Part shown: one piece after another, positions 30,094-37,076 of the stretch | How the letters are laid out: the number at the start of each line of letters is the position of its first letter | How positions within the stretch are numbered: position 1 is the stretch's first letter | Assembly (NCBI GenBank): GCA_903642235.1 | Contig: CAHJWL010000003.1 | Coordinates: 186,001-250,000 of the forward strand | Source: Acidobacteriaceae bacterium | Lineage (GTDB): Bacteria; Acidobacteriota; Terriglobia; Terriglobales; Acidobacteriaceae | Length of the DNA: 64,000 nucleotides | Reading direction: 5' to 3' | Position numbers and translations under genes: made by a program | Notes under the pieces: generated by a model | The model's database searches: none | What the model saw: only the letters and a program-made list of their open reading frames with translations | What the model was told of the DNA's origin: nothing

Positions 30094-30426
30094 GTGGGGC
30101 CGCTTACAACAAGTCGCGCGCAAACACTCGCATGGCTTCTCTGCATCCTGTTGACGTGCCTTACACTCTCTTCCCCGCACTGCGACGCGTGCGACGGCCC
30201 GTCTCTCGCTCCAGCTTCGACCTCGTCCGTGCAGCACTCCACGCCTGCTTCACCGGACACCTGCAATGGCGTCTGCTCCTGCTGCGTGCTGCAAGGTCTA
30301 CCCTCGGCAGCCCCTGCTCTCATGACCATGGAACTCGTCTCTGGCGAGAGGTCTCCCCTGTCACCGGAGCCTGCACACTCTGAACACGCAGCTCCGTTCC
30401 GTCCGCCTCGCATAGCTCTCTCATAG
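30094..30426 (+). CDS. Small secreted Cys-rich protein
   Basis: 110 residues. A hydrophobic signal (TLAWLLCILLTCLTLSS) precedes HCDACDG and, about 25 residues later, CNGVCSCCVLQG: seven cysteines in a short mature region plus His, suggesting a metal-binding or disulfide-rich secreted protein. The C-terminal 40 residues are Pro/Ser-rich. Support for it being real: start at the -10-like distance, signal peptide directly after the start, and its position 65 nt before a secreted barrel-like gene. The same frame is open far upstream inside the photolyase gene, where it is only a shadow. Family not recognised with certainty. Confidence 0.5.
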   Translation: MGPLTTSRAQTLAWLLCILLTCLTLSSPHCDACDGPSLAPASTSSVQHSTPASPDTCNGVCSCCVLQGLPSAAPALMTMELVSGERSPLSPEPAHSEHAAPFRPPRIALS

Positions 30427-30491
30427 CGTTTTTGTTGGCCTGTGCAGCCGCACTGGACTTGAACCAACACACCTCTGGAGAGATCAAACCT

Positions 30492-31061
30492 ATGCGCCCC
30501 TCTGTGCTCATGCCCTTTGCGGCATGCCTGCTGCTGTGTCCTTGTCTATCTGTTCCTGGCCAGACATCTGCGCTTCGATCCACTGGCTCGAAGCAGTCGG
30601 TCGAACTGGAAGATGACCCCCGCGTCATTCTAGAAGTCGGCGCGGCCGCCAGTTGGAACATGGCCGGCGGAGCCACCGCCTTCGCTCCGAACTTTGCCGC
30701 CGAGACCACACCGATCGAAAACGTGCTTGAACTTGAGGCAGGCGTCTCGCCCTTCTACACCAGAAACTCTACGGAATGGGACACAGACCTTCTCTTCAAA
30801 AAGCCTTGGACTCTTTCGTCCAGGGCGGAGTTCATGTTGGGCATAGGTCCCGAGTGGGTCTACCTCAGGCAGAACGGGAAGACCTCTAACTCCCTGGCGG
30901 GCGAGGTTGCAGGAGACTTCATGTTCTGGCCGACCGGGAAGCACCGCTTCGGCTGGTTTCTGGAGCCAGCCTACGACTATAGCTTCGCCGCCGGCCACGA
31001 GAAGTCGATCGGTCTGACCGCGGGTCTCCTCATCGGCCTGTCGCCAAGGCATGCGCGGTAA
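30492..31061 (+). CDS. Predicted outer-membrane beta-barrel-like protein
   Basis: 189 residues. Signal peptide (VLMPFAACLLLCPCLSVPGQ), then alternating hydrophobic/polar strands with many aromatic residues: VILEVGAAASWNMAGG, LELEAGVSPFYTR, AEFMLGIGPEWVYLR, HRFGWFLEPAYDYSF, SIGLTAGLLIGLS. The pattern suggests a small eight-stranded barrel. GGAGA is upstream of ATG 30492. It directly follows the Cys-rich gene on the same strand and may act with it at the outer membrane; a role in metal handling is only a guess from that pairing. Confidence 0.6.
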   Translation: MRPSVLMPFAACLLLCPCLSVPGQTSALRSTGSKQSVELEDDPRVILEVGAAASWNMAGGATAFAPNFAAETTPIENVLELEAGVSPFYTRNSTEWDTDLLFKKPWTLSSRAEFMLGIGPEWVYLRQNGKTSNSLAGEVAGDFMFWPTGKHRFGWFLEPAYDYSFAAGHEKSIGLTAGLLIGLSPRHAR

Positions 31062-31183
31062 CAAGGCTGCCCTGGCCTGCAGCTCGCAGCACGTCCTGCT
31101 GTGTAGGTTCGAGGTGAAGCCTCTTCCCGGCGATCCGGTCGAGGAATGAAGTTGCGACTCATGTCTCGTCGGGAAACGAACGG

Positions 31184-31215
31184 AGTGGGCCTGTTTGATG
31201 GAGAACAGGCCCACT
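31184..31215. other. 12-bp hairpin between the barrel gene and larE
   Basis: AGTGGGCCTGTT pairs with AACAGGCCCACT across an 8-nt loop. It lies 122 nt past the previous stop and 48 nt before larE. There is no T-tract on either strand, so termination would be inefficient; a 3'-end stabiliser or insulator is as likely. Confidence 0.45.
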
Positions 31216-31249
31216 TCAACAACGTTCGTCTTCATCTTTGCTCGACTCG

Positions 31250-31255
31250 TACAAT
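31250..31255 (+). promoter_or_regulatory. -10-like TACAAT for larE
   Basis: TACAAT ends 7 nt before ATG 31263 without a Shine-Dalgarno between them; predicted leaderless transcript. Confidence 0.45.
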
Positions 31256-31262
31256 AGCGAAC

Positions 31263-32099
31263 ATGGATCTTGCAGCCAAAGCCGCTCTGCTCGACGAGAC
31301 CTTGCAGTCGTGCGGCTCGCTCATGGTGGCGTACTCCGGCGGGACCGACTCGGCCTTCCTCGCCTTCGCCGCGCATCGGGTTCTCGGAAACCGGATGCTC
31401 GCGGTCATCGCGGACTCCCCCTCGCTTCCACGCAAGGAGCTTGGGCAGGCTCTGGACTTCTGCGAAACGATGCAGATCCCACTGCAGACCCTGCAGACAA
31501 GCGAGCTTTCAGACACAAAATACCGCCAGAATGATGCAAATCGGTGTTTTTACTGCAAGGATGAGCTCTTTAAACGCATGGAACTCCTTCGCGAGCATCT
31601 CGGCTTCGACGCTATCGCCTTTGGAATGAACACGGACGACCGCGGCGACCACCGCCCCGGACAAACCGCGGCCCAAAATCACCACATTCTCGCACCCCTC
31701 GTCCTCGCGCAGCTTTCAAAGTTGGACATTCGGCAACTCGCACAAAATGCAGGGCTTCTCATTCACGACAAACCCGCGAGCGCCTGCCTTTCCTCTCGCC
31801 TGGCCTATGGTCTGCCGGTCACCGCCGAGCGCCTGTCACAGGTGGAGCAGGCAGAAGATCTGCTTCACGCAATGGGGTTCCGGCAGGTGAGGGTTCGACA
31901 CCATGACACACTGGCTCGCATCGAAATTGCCCGCGAAGATCTTCCGCGGGCATTTGATCTCTCGCTTTTGGACAACATCAGCAACTCCCTAAAGGCACTA
32001 GGGTTTACCTTCGTCGCTCTCGACGCGCAAGGATACAGATCAGGATCCATGAACTCACTCCTCCCTGCTTCGGCCATCACCTCAGCCAGCCATGCGTAA
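31263..32099 (+). CDS. larE: LarE, ATP-dependent sacrificial sulfur transferase
   Basis: 278 residues. LarE adenylates and sulfurates P2CMN on the way to the nickel-pincer nucleotide cofactor of lactate racemase-type enzymes. The PP-loop is VAYSGGTDSAFLA. A CFYCKDELF segment carries two Cys and PASACLSSRLAYG the third. In the single-Cys enzymes only the last is present and is sacrificed; three-Cys enzymes (Thermotoga type) are reported to hold an FeS cluster, so this one may be catalytic. ATG 31263 is taken because the family starts there; an upstream ATG 31146 crosses a hairpin. It overlaps larB by 8 nt. Confidence 0.88.
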   Translation: MDLAAKAALLDETLQSCGSLMVAYSGGTDSAFLAFAAHRVLGNRMLAVIADSPSLPRKELGQALDFCETMQIPLQTLQTSELSDTKYRQNDANRCFYCKDELFKRMELLREHLGFDAIAFGMNTDDRGDHRPGQTAAQNHHILAPLVLAQLSKLDIRQLAQNAGLLIHDKPASACLSSRLAYGLPVTAERLSQVEQAEDLLHAMGFRQVRVRHHDTLARIEIAREDLPRAFDLSLLDNISNSLKALGFTFVALDAQGYRSGSMNSLLPASAITSASHA

Positions 32100-32856
32100 G
32101 AACGCTCTCCTTGACCTGCTCTCTGCAGTCGAACGTGGTGAGCTAAGCCCCGCGCATGCCGCGGAAAAGCTGGCCGATCTGCCCTTTGAAGACATCGGCG
32201 ATGCCCGGATTGATCATCACCGGAGCCTTAGGGTCGGCCTGCCGGAGGTGATCTACGCCGAAGGAAAACTGCCGTCGCAGACCGCCGCGATCTTTGCGCG
32301 ATTGGCGGCCGCCGGGCAGGATGTGCTGGCTACTCGCGTCTCTCCGGAAACGGCAGATGCGGTTCTAAATATGACTCCTTCAGCCACGTATAACGCTCGA
32401 TCGCGCACCATCGCGCTGCAGCAGAGGCATGCCTCCGAGGCTGCGGGACATGTTGCTGTGCTGTGTGCGGGGACCAGTGACCTGCCGGTCGCGGAGGAGG
32501 CGACTGTGACTGCCGAGCTCTTCGGATGCACTGTGACTCGGCTCTATGATGTTGGCGTGGCAGGGCTTCCGCGTCTTTTGGGCGTGCGGGAGTCGCTTGC
32601 ACAGGCGGATGCGGTCGTCGTCTGCGCCGGTATGGAAGGCGCTCTGCCGTCGGTCGTGGGCGGTTTAGTGTCGGTTCCGGTGCTTGCGGTGCCCACTTCT
32701 GTAGGGTACGGAGCCTCTTTTGCGGGTGTGAGCGCTCTTCTGGGCATGTTGAACTCGTGTTCGCCGAACGTTTCAGTGGTCAATATCGATAACGGATTCG
32801 GGGCGGCGTACTCGGCGGTCCTCATTGCGCGATCCGCCGCGAAGGGCCGCGGCTAA
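32092..32856 (+). CDS. larB: LarB, pyridinium-3,5-biscarboxylate mononucleotide synthase
   Basis: 254 residues. LarB carboxylates and hydrolyses nicotinic acid adenine dinucleotide to P2CMN, the precursor used by LarE. The C-terminal half is PurE-like: VLCAGTSDLPVAEEA, TRLYDVGVAGLPRLL, VCAGMEGALPSVVGGL, PTSVGYGASFAGVSALLGMLNSC and VNIDNGFGAA. Overlap with larE shows coupling. LarC (nickel insertion) and a LarA-type racemase are not in the window, so the pathway must be completed elsewhere. Confidence 0.92.
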   Translation: MRKNALLDLLSAVERGELSPAHAAEKLADLPFEDIGDARIDHHRSLRVGLPEVIYAEGKLPSQTAAIFARLAAAGQDVLATRVSPETADAVLNMTPSATYNARSRTIALQQRHASEAAGHVAVLCAGTSDLPVAEEATVTAELFGCTVTRLYDVGVAGLPRLLGVRESLAQADAVVVCAGMEGALPSVVGGLVSVPVLAVPTSVGYGASFAGVSALLGMLNSCSPNVSVVNIDNGFGAAYSAVLIARSAAKGRG

Positions 32857-32922
32857 GAACACCCTCCGTCTCCATGTGGAATGAGGTAAGGCCTGACCTT
32901 TGCCGGCGTGATATGCGAGACA

Positions 32923-33699
32923 CTACTGATTCACGCCGCTTGCCAGAAATCCACCATCCACCACGAGAATCTCCCCAGTGACAAAAGACGCTGCGTCGCT
33001 CGCGAGATAAACGGCTGCGCCCACCAGTTCCTCCGTTCTGCCAAAACGATTCATAGGGGTTCGAAGGCGAAGCTCTTTGCCGCGCTCGCTGTTGTCGAGC
33101 AGGTCGGCATTGAGATCCGTACGGAAGACGCCCGGAGCAATGGCATTGACGGTAACGCCCTGTGCGCTCCACTCGACAGCCAGGCTCTTGGTTAGGGCGC
33201 CCACAGCAGCCTTGCTGGCGGCGTAGGCTGTGACCTCCCGGAGAGAGACGAAAGTGTTGAGCGAAGCAATGTTAACGATGCGCCCGTAGCCACGCTCCAG
33301 CATGTGCCGTCCGACGATCTGGCACGCGCGCAAGGTGCCCGTCACGTTCGTGTTCATGATGTCGTCCCAGAGCTCTTCCGGAAAGTCCAGAGTGGGTGCG
33401 CGTTTGATCTTGCCGGCGCAGTTAATCAGGATATCGACTTTGTCGAAGGCTATCAGGGTCTCTTCGAGCAGAGTCTCGAGGGAGCGGCGGTCGATTACAT
33501 CGCTGCTGATTCGCAGGCTGCGCCGACCGAGCGCCTCGATCGCCGATGCGGCAGCGGCCACCTGATCCGGGCGTCGTGAGCTGGCAACCACGTCCGCTCC
33601 AGCCTGCGCCAGACCCAGCGCCATCGCGAGCCCGATGCCGGAGGTACCGCCGACAACGAGAGCTGTCTTGCCCGAAAGGTCAAAGAGCGGATGCGCCAT
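32923..33699 (-). CDS. SDR-family oxidoreductase, gluconate 5-dehydrogenase/KduD-like
   Basis: 258 residues. Cofactor loop VVGGTSGIGLAMA (TGxxxGIG-type), NCAGKIKR (NAG), catalytic Ser in IASLNTFVS and the Tyr/Lys pair in YAASKAAVG; the C terminus ends YLASDAASFVTGEILVVDGGF. Most similar in layout to 2-keto-3-deoxygluconate or gluconate 5-dehydrogenases. Clustering with gluconokinase and UxaE supports a sugar-acid substrate. ATG 33699 is the family start; it overlaps the kinase gene by 20 nt. The exact substrate cannot be read from sequence. Confidence 0.8.
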   Translation of the reverse strand: MAHPLFDLSGKTALVVGGTSGIGLAMALGLAQAGADVVASSRRPDQVAAAASAIEALGRRSLRISSDVIDRRSLETLLEETLIAFDKVDILINCAGKIKRAPTLDFPEELWDDIMNTNVTGTLRACQIVGRHMLERGYGRIVNIASLNTFVSLREVTAYAASKAAVGALTKSLAVEWSAQGVTVNAIAPGVFRTDLNADLLDNSERGKELRLRTPMNRFGRTEELVGAAVYLASDAASFVTGEILVVDGGFLASGVNQ

Positions 33700-34273
33700 C
33701 GTTGCCGTCCTTCTGTGCCGTTTCTGCCGCCTGCAGCGCGGACCGGGCCAGGATCTCAACCACGACGGCATCTGGGTCACGGTCGTTCTTCACCTTGAGG
33801 GTGGCCTCATCCGTAGGTGCTTCGAGAGTTGCCAGTTGGCTATCGAGCAGGACCGCGTTCATGAACTCATGGTGGCGAGCCTTCAGGCGTTCAAGAAGCA
33901 TCTCCTTCGAGAGCTCAAGCAAGATGAAGTGAACCGCCGTTGCAGGAAGTCCGTCGGTTAATGTGGACCGGTAGCTCTCTTTGAGAGCCGAGCAGGCCAG
34001 CACGCCGCCCTGACCAGAATCGTTCCAATGCACCAGAAGGCCGTTGAGAGTGACCAGCCAGGGCTGCCGGTCGGCGTCGTCAAGCGGGCGACCTGCCGCC
34101 ATCTTCTTCTTGTTGGCCTCAGGATGGTAGTCGTCAGCATCTGCGAAGACGATTCCTGCTTTTTCCGCCAAAAGGGAGCCGATGGTGGTTTTGCCCGAAC
34201 CGGTCACTCCCATCACAACAAAGATGGAGTGGGTAGGCGTGGTATGCGGCGACGCTGGTGCATTACTGTCCAA
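33680..34273 (-). CDS. Gluconokinase
   Basis: 197 residues, ATP-dependent phosphorylation of gluconate to 6-phosphogluconate. P-loop GVTGSGKTTIGSLLAE, then FADADDYHPEANKKKMAAGRPLDD with the substrate-binding Asp/His, CSALKESYR and FMNAVLLDSQLATLE near the end: the GntK/IdnK pattern. Slightly longer than the typical 175 because of an N-terminal Pro/Thr stretch and a polar C-terminal tail. It overlaps uxaE (11 nt) and the SDR (20 nt). Confidence 0.9.
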   Translation of the reverse strand: MDSNAPASPHTTPTHSIFVVMGVTGSGKTTIGSLLAEKAGIVFADADDYHPEANKKKMAAGRPLDDADRQPWLVTLNGLLVHWNDSGQGGVLACSALKESYRSTLTDGLPATAVHFILLELSKEMLLERLKARHHEFMNAVLLDSQLATLEAPTDEATLKVKNDRDPDAVVVEILARSALQAAETAQKDGNDGASAL

Positions 34274-35582
34274 GGAAAACCGGCCTTATGTGGCGTTCAA
34301 AAAGGTTGGTAGTGACGTTCTTCGCGATAACCGCGCGGTGTGTCTCCAGCGCTCTAAGGTACCGGTCACCCAGGGTGGCGGCGACCTTGAAGCCGACGTG
34401 AAGAAGCTGACGGAAGCTGGGGTTGTAGGCGGGGTCGGACTGGTTGTGGCGCAGCGCGCGGGTGTACTGATCGCTCGACCACGCATTGACGAGCACGGGC
34501 GATGGCAGCTGCGCAGAATCAATGTCAATGACGGTGGCGTACGGCTTTGTGAGGTCGGCGGCATGCGCAAAGGCCTCCGCGTAGATCTCCTTGGCGACCG
34601 CGAGACCATCCCAGCCTGCCTCCGCGAGACCGATAACTTCCTCGAGCCAGGTCGTTCCCGCCGTCTTCAGATGAACGCCGGTGCCGGTGCGCGTGAGAGC
34701 CCTGTAGATCGCCGGGTATATGGAGAACTTATCCGAACCTGAGTGCACGCTGAGCTTGAGGTTTGCGGGCAGGCCGTACGTCTGAACGGCAAAGGCGATC
34801 GCGGCGAGATCCTCCTCAAACTCACGGGCAAACTGCGTAAGATCGCCCACGTAGTCGACGCCCTTGTTGAAGCGGCCCGTAAACTTGGGCGCAATCGTCT
34901 GGATAGGAATCTTCTCATCGGCGACTGCCGCAAGAATGATGAGCAGCTCAATCGGTGTCTGCGGGCGGTCGGTCTCATCCATGGAGATCTCCGGGACGAA
35001 GCTACCTGCACCCTTGCGCTCCGCAAGCGCTCGATAGATGGTACCCGCCTCTTCTACGGCAGCCAGAAAGGTGTTTGCGACGCGACGGACCTGCTCGGCA
35101 TCGGTTCGGAAGGGCTGCTCGATACCAGGTATCCGCACGTCGCCAATGAGCTCTGCATGGCGGCCGAGGAAGCTGTCGACCGAGGCCGGCGAGGCAGGCT
35201 GACCGATCAGATCAGCGACATCGATGGTGAAGAAGTCACATGGAGCAAGAAAGCGACCGACCGTCTTCAGGTTGATGTGATCGGCGTCGAGAAAGTATGG
35301 GAGCTGCCAGGCGAGATCACGAACGGCGGCATCGGCGGCGGCGCGGGTCTGTGATGGATCGCTCCCGATGATGGTGTGCTCGCGATTCGATTTGTTCCAG
35401 ACTGGAATGACCTCGACACCCTGCTCGAGCGCAAGCTGGCATGCTGCGAGCTGGGCTGCGGCTTGGTGCGCGAAGCGATCGCCAACGCCGAGAGAAAAGC
35501 GAGGAAGGTCAAAGTTGATGCTCACGTGCGGTTGCGCCTCCATGGCCGCCGGGTCATGGACACCCGAAGACGACTTCAGCAT
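34263..35582 (-). CDS. uxaE: Tagaturonate epimerase UxaE
   Basis: 439 residues of the UxaE family, which interconverts tagaturonate and fructuronate and so joins galacturonate breakdown to the fructuronate branch. Characteristic segments: EISMDETDRPQTPIELL, APKFTGRFNKGVDYVGD, LSVHSGSDKFSIYP and LLHVGFKVAA, which carry the Asp/Glu/His residues expected for a metal-dependent aldolase-like barrel. ATG 35582 is the longest start; ATG 35543 (MEAQPHVSIN) is an alternative. Neither has a strong Shine-Dalgarno; the upstream glycosyltransferase ends 12 nt earlier, suggesting co-transcription. Confidence 0.88.
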   Translation of the reverse strand: MLKSSSGVHDPAAMEAQPHVSINFDLPRFSLGVGDRFAHQAAAQLAACQLALEQGVEVIPVWNKSNREHTIIGSDPSQTRAAADAAVRDLAWQLPYFLDADHINLKTVGRFLAPCDFFTIDVADLIGQPASPASVDSFLGRHAELIGDVRIPGIEQPFRTDAEQVRRVANTFLAAVEEAGTIYRALAERKGAGSFVPEISMDETDRPQTPIELLIILAAVADEKIPIQTIAPKFTGRFNKGVDYVGDLTQFAREFEEDLAAIAFAVQTYGLPANLKLSVHSGSDKFSIYPAIYRALTRTGTGVHLKTAGTTWLEEVIGLAEAGWDGLAVAKEIYAEAFAHAADLTKPYATVIDIDSAQLPSPVLVNAWSSDQYTRALRHNQSDPAYNPSFRQLLHVGFKVAATLGDRYLRALETHRAVIAKNVTTNLFERHIRPVFLGQ

Positions 35583-35594
35583 ACATGCCGAAGC

Positions 35595-36296
35595 TCATCC
35601 TCGATTCCTTTCGCGACGACGCAGGCCTACGCGAAAGAGGACTTCGAGGATGCGGACGGCGGCCTTGAGCGAGGCCTGGAGATTGCCGGCCACTTTGGAT
35701 TCCCCGCCGATGCGGCAACGGTAGTCAACAGGGAGCTCCAGGATGCGGAGATGGTGCTGGGCGGCCTTGATCTGCATCTCGAGGTTCCAGCCGTAGGTAA
35801 GCTCGGACATACCGAGCTGGGTGAAAGAGGAGCGGCGGATGGCGCGGAAGGCGCCCATGTCCGTGTAGCGGACGCCCTGGAAGAGACGTAGGAGCAGGCT
35901 CACGAAGTAGGCGGCGAAGATCTGCGAGGGGAGCATGGAGCCCGGCTGGCGGCGGCCGCGGATGCGGGAGCCGATGGTGAAGTCTGCCTCGTTCGCGAGG
36001 ATAGGATCGAGAAGGCGGGGCAGGTCGTCAATGATATCGGCGCCGTCGCCATCCATATAAACCAGGATGTCCGAGGTCGGGAGCGCGGCTAGCGAGCCAG
36101 CAAGGCAGGCATTGCCGTACCCGCGGGGACTGCTTACGACACGGGCTCCGGCGGCGGTAGCGACCTGAGCGGTGGCGTCCGTAGAGCCGTTCTCAACGAC
36201 GATGCACTCTGCAATTAGGGTCCACGGCATGGAACGGACCACGTGACCGATGGACTCGGCTTCGTTCAGGGCGGGGATAATGACGGAGATCTGCAT
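35595..36296 (-). CDS. Family 2 glycosyltransferase
   Basis: 233 residues with a GT-A fold: VIIPALNEAESIGHVV, VENGSTDATAQVA, YMDGDGADIIDDLPRLL (metal-binding DxD) and TYGWNLEMQIKAA. No transmembrane segment is obvious, apart from a hydrophobic FAAYFVSLLLRLF stretch. Resembles dolichyl-phosphate mannose synthase-like enzymes that use polyprenyl-phosphate acceptors. MQISVIIP at ATG 36296 is the usual start; ATG 36323 also possible. First gene of the minus-strand group with uxaE, though a metabolic link is not evident. Confidence 0.82.
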   Translation of the reverse strand: MQISVIIPALNEAESIGHVVRSMPWTLIAECIVVENGSTDATAQVATAAGARVVSSPRGYGNACLAGSLAALPTSDILVYMDGDGADIIDDLPRLLDPILANEADFTIGSRIRGRRQPGSMLPSQIFAAYFVSLLLRLFQGVRYTDMGAFRAIRRSSFTQLGMSELTYGWNLEMQIKAAQHHLRILELPVDYRCRIGGESKVAGNLQASLKAAVRILEVLFRVGLRRRERNRG

Positions 36297-36441
36297 CGGA
36301 CGGGAGCCGAACTGAGCATACATGCGCGGAGAGCCATGTCGAGTTTCGATCGTGCGGGCTGGCAGCGAAGAAAAGCGTCTCGCGCGCGCAACTTATTCAG
36401 TGGACGTGCGTCTCTATGAATAGTGGAATTGCTAAAACAGC

Positions 36442-36470
36442 TTGCTACCAAGTTTGGAATTTGTTAGAGT
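36442..36470 (+). promoter_or_regulatory. Promoter of candidate small RNA
   Basis: -35 TTGCTA (36442-36447), 17-nt spacer, -10 TAGAGT (36465-36470), in locally AT-rich DNA. Predicted start near 36478. No protein-coding frame begins downstream before the terminator at 36557-36597. Confidence 0.55.
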
Positions 36471-36477
36471 AGAAAGC

Positions 36478-36597
36478 AGTGGAAGCGAAATAACTCCACG
36501 ACAGATTACGGTCAGACTGCGTGGGCGTTCTGATCAGGGTTGCGTCACTGGCCTCCCGGCACGGATTCGGATTCTCGGAACGTGCCGTCCTTTTTTT
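36478..36597 (+). ncRNA. Candidate small RNA (~120 nt) with three hairpins
   Basis: Lies in the 330-nt gap between divergent genes. After the promoter come three stems: GTGGA/TCCAC (36479-36483 with 36495-36499); GGTCAGA/TCTGATC (36510-36516 with 36529-36535, one G-U pair); and CGGCACG/CGTGCCG (36557-36563 with 36581-36587), the last followed by seven T. No known RNA family (6S, SRP, RNase P, tmRNA) is recognised and no good coding frame is present. It could also be an attenuated leader of the gene at 36627, but that gene has its own -10 element. Confidence 0.5.
36557..36597 (+). terminator. Rho-independent terminator of the candidate small RNA
   Basis: 7-bp GC-rich stem CGGCACG/CGTGCCG, 17-nt loop, TCC and T7 at 36591-36597. 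There is no upstream plus-strand gene it could serve (nearest plus gene ends at 32856), which is why a small transcript is proposed. Confidence 0.75.
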
Positions 36598-36614
36598 AAC
36601 CGGTCTGCACGCGA

Positions 36615-36620
36615 TAGAAT
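36615..36620 (+). promoter_or_regulatory. -10-like TAGAAT for the PCYC-motif gene
   Basis: TAGAAT ends 6 nt before ATG 36627 with no Shine-Dalgarno; predicted leaderless message. Confidence 0.45.
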
Positions 36621-36626
36621 ACGGCC

Positions 36627-37064
36627 ATGAAGCGCACTCTCGGCTCTTTGGCTCTCGGCTTGGCAACGCTGGCGGCGTCAGCACAATGGTCAGATCCGGC
36701 GAATGACATCCCGGCGTACAACCGCGCTCCTTTGCTGAAGACCGCACCTCCTCTGTTGATGGGCGACCAGCTGACCGGACCGTATTTCTCGCACACGTAC
36801 CAGACAACCGCGTATGTGATGGCGGCTAAGGTTGCAGGGGTGATCAGCCAGCAGCCCTGTTACTGCCGTTGTGATCGTGCGTTGGGGCACAAGAGTCTGC
36901 ACAGCTGCTTTGAGGGAACGCATGGGGCGGCGTGCTCGACCTGCATGAAGGAAGCTGTCTTCGCGTACCAGCAGACCAGGGCGGGCAAGACGCCGGCGCA
37001 GATTCGCACGGCAATCGAACACGGCGAATGGGAGAGCGTGGATCTGCTGAACGCGTCGCTTTAG
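36627..37064 (+). CDS. Secreted PCYC-motif (PCYCGC-like) protein
   Basis: 145 residues with a signal peptide (LGSLALGLATLAASAQ). The motif QPCYCRCDRALGHKSLHSCF is followed by CSTCMKEA: six Cys and His residues in a compact region, as in the PCYCGC family of secreted proteins (function unknown; metal or cofactor binding is often guessed). The last part is helical (FAYQQTRAGKTPAQIRTAIEHG). Here the fourth motif position is Arg rather than Gly (CYCRC). Confidence 0.75.
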   Translation: MKRTLGSLALGLATLAASAQWSDPANDIPAYNRAPLLKTAPPLLMGDQLTGPYFSHTYQTTAYVMAAKVAGVISQQPCYCRCDRALGHKSLHSCFEGTHGAACSTCMKEAVFAYQQTRAGKTPAQIRTAIEHGEWESVDLLNASL

Positions 37065-37076
37065 ACAAGACCGCGT

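Noticed and set aside
36478..36597. Identifying the candidate small RNA as 6S, SRP or RNase P RNA
   Set aside because: It lacks the large central bubble of 6S, the SRP tetraloop/GGAA helix and the RNase P core; left as unknown.
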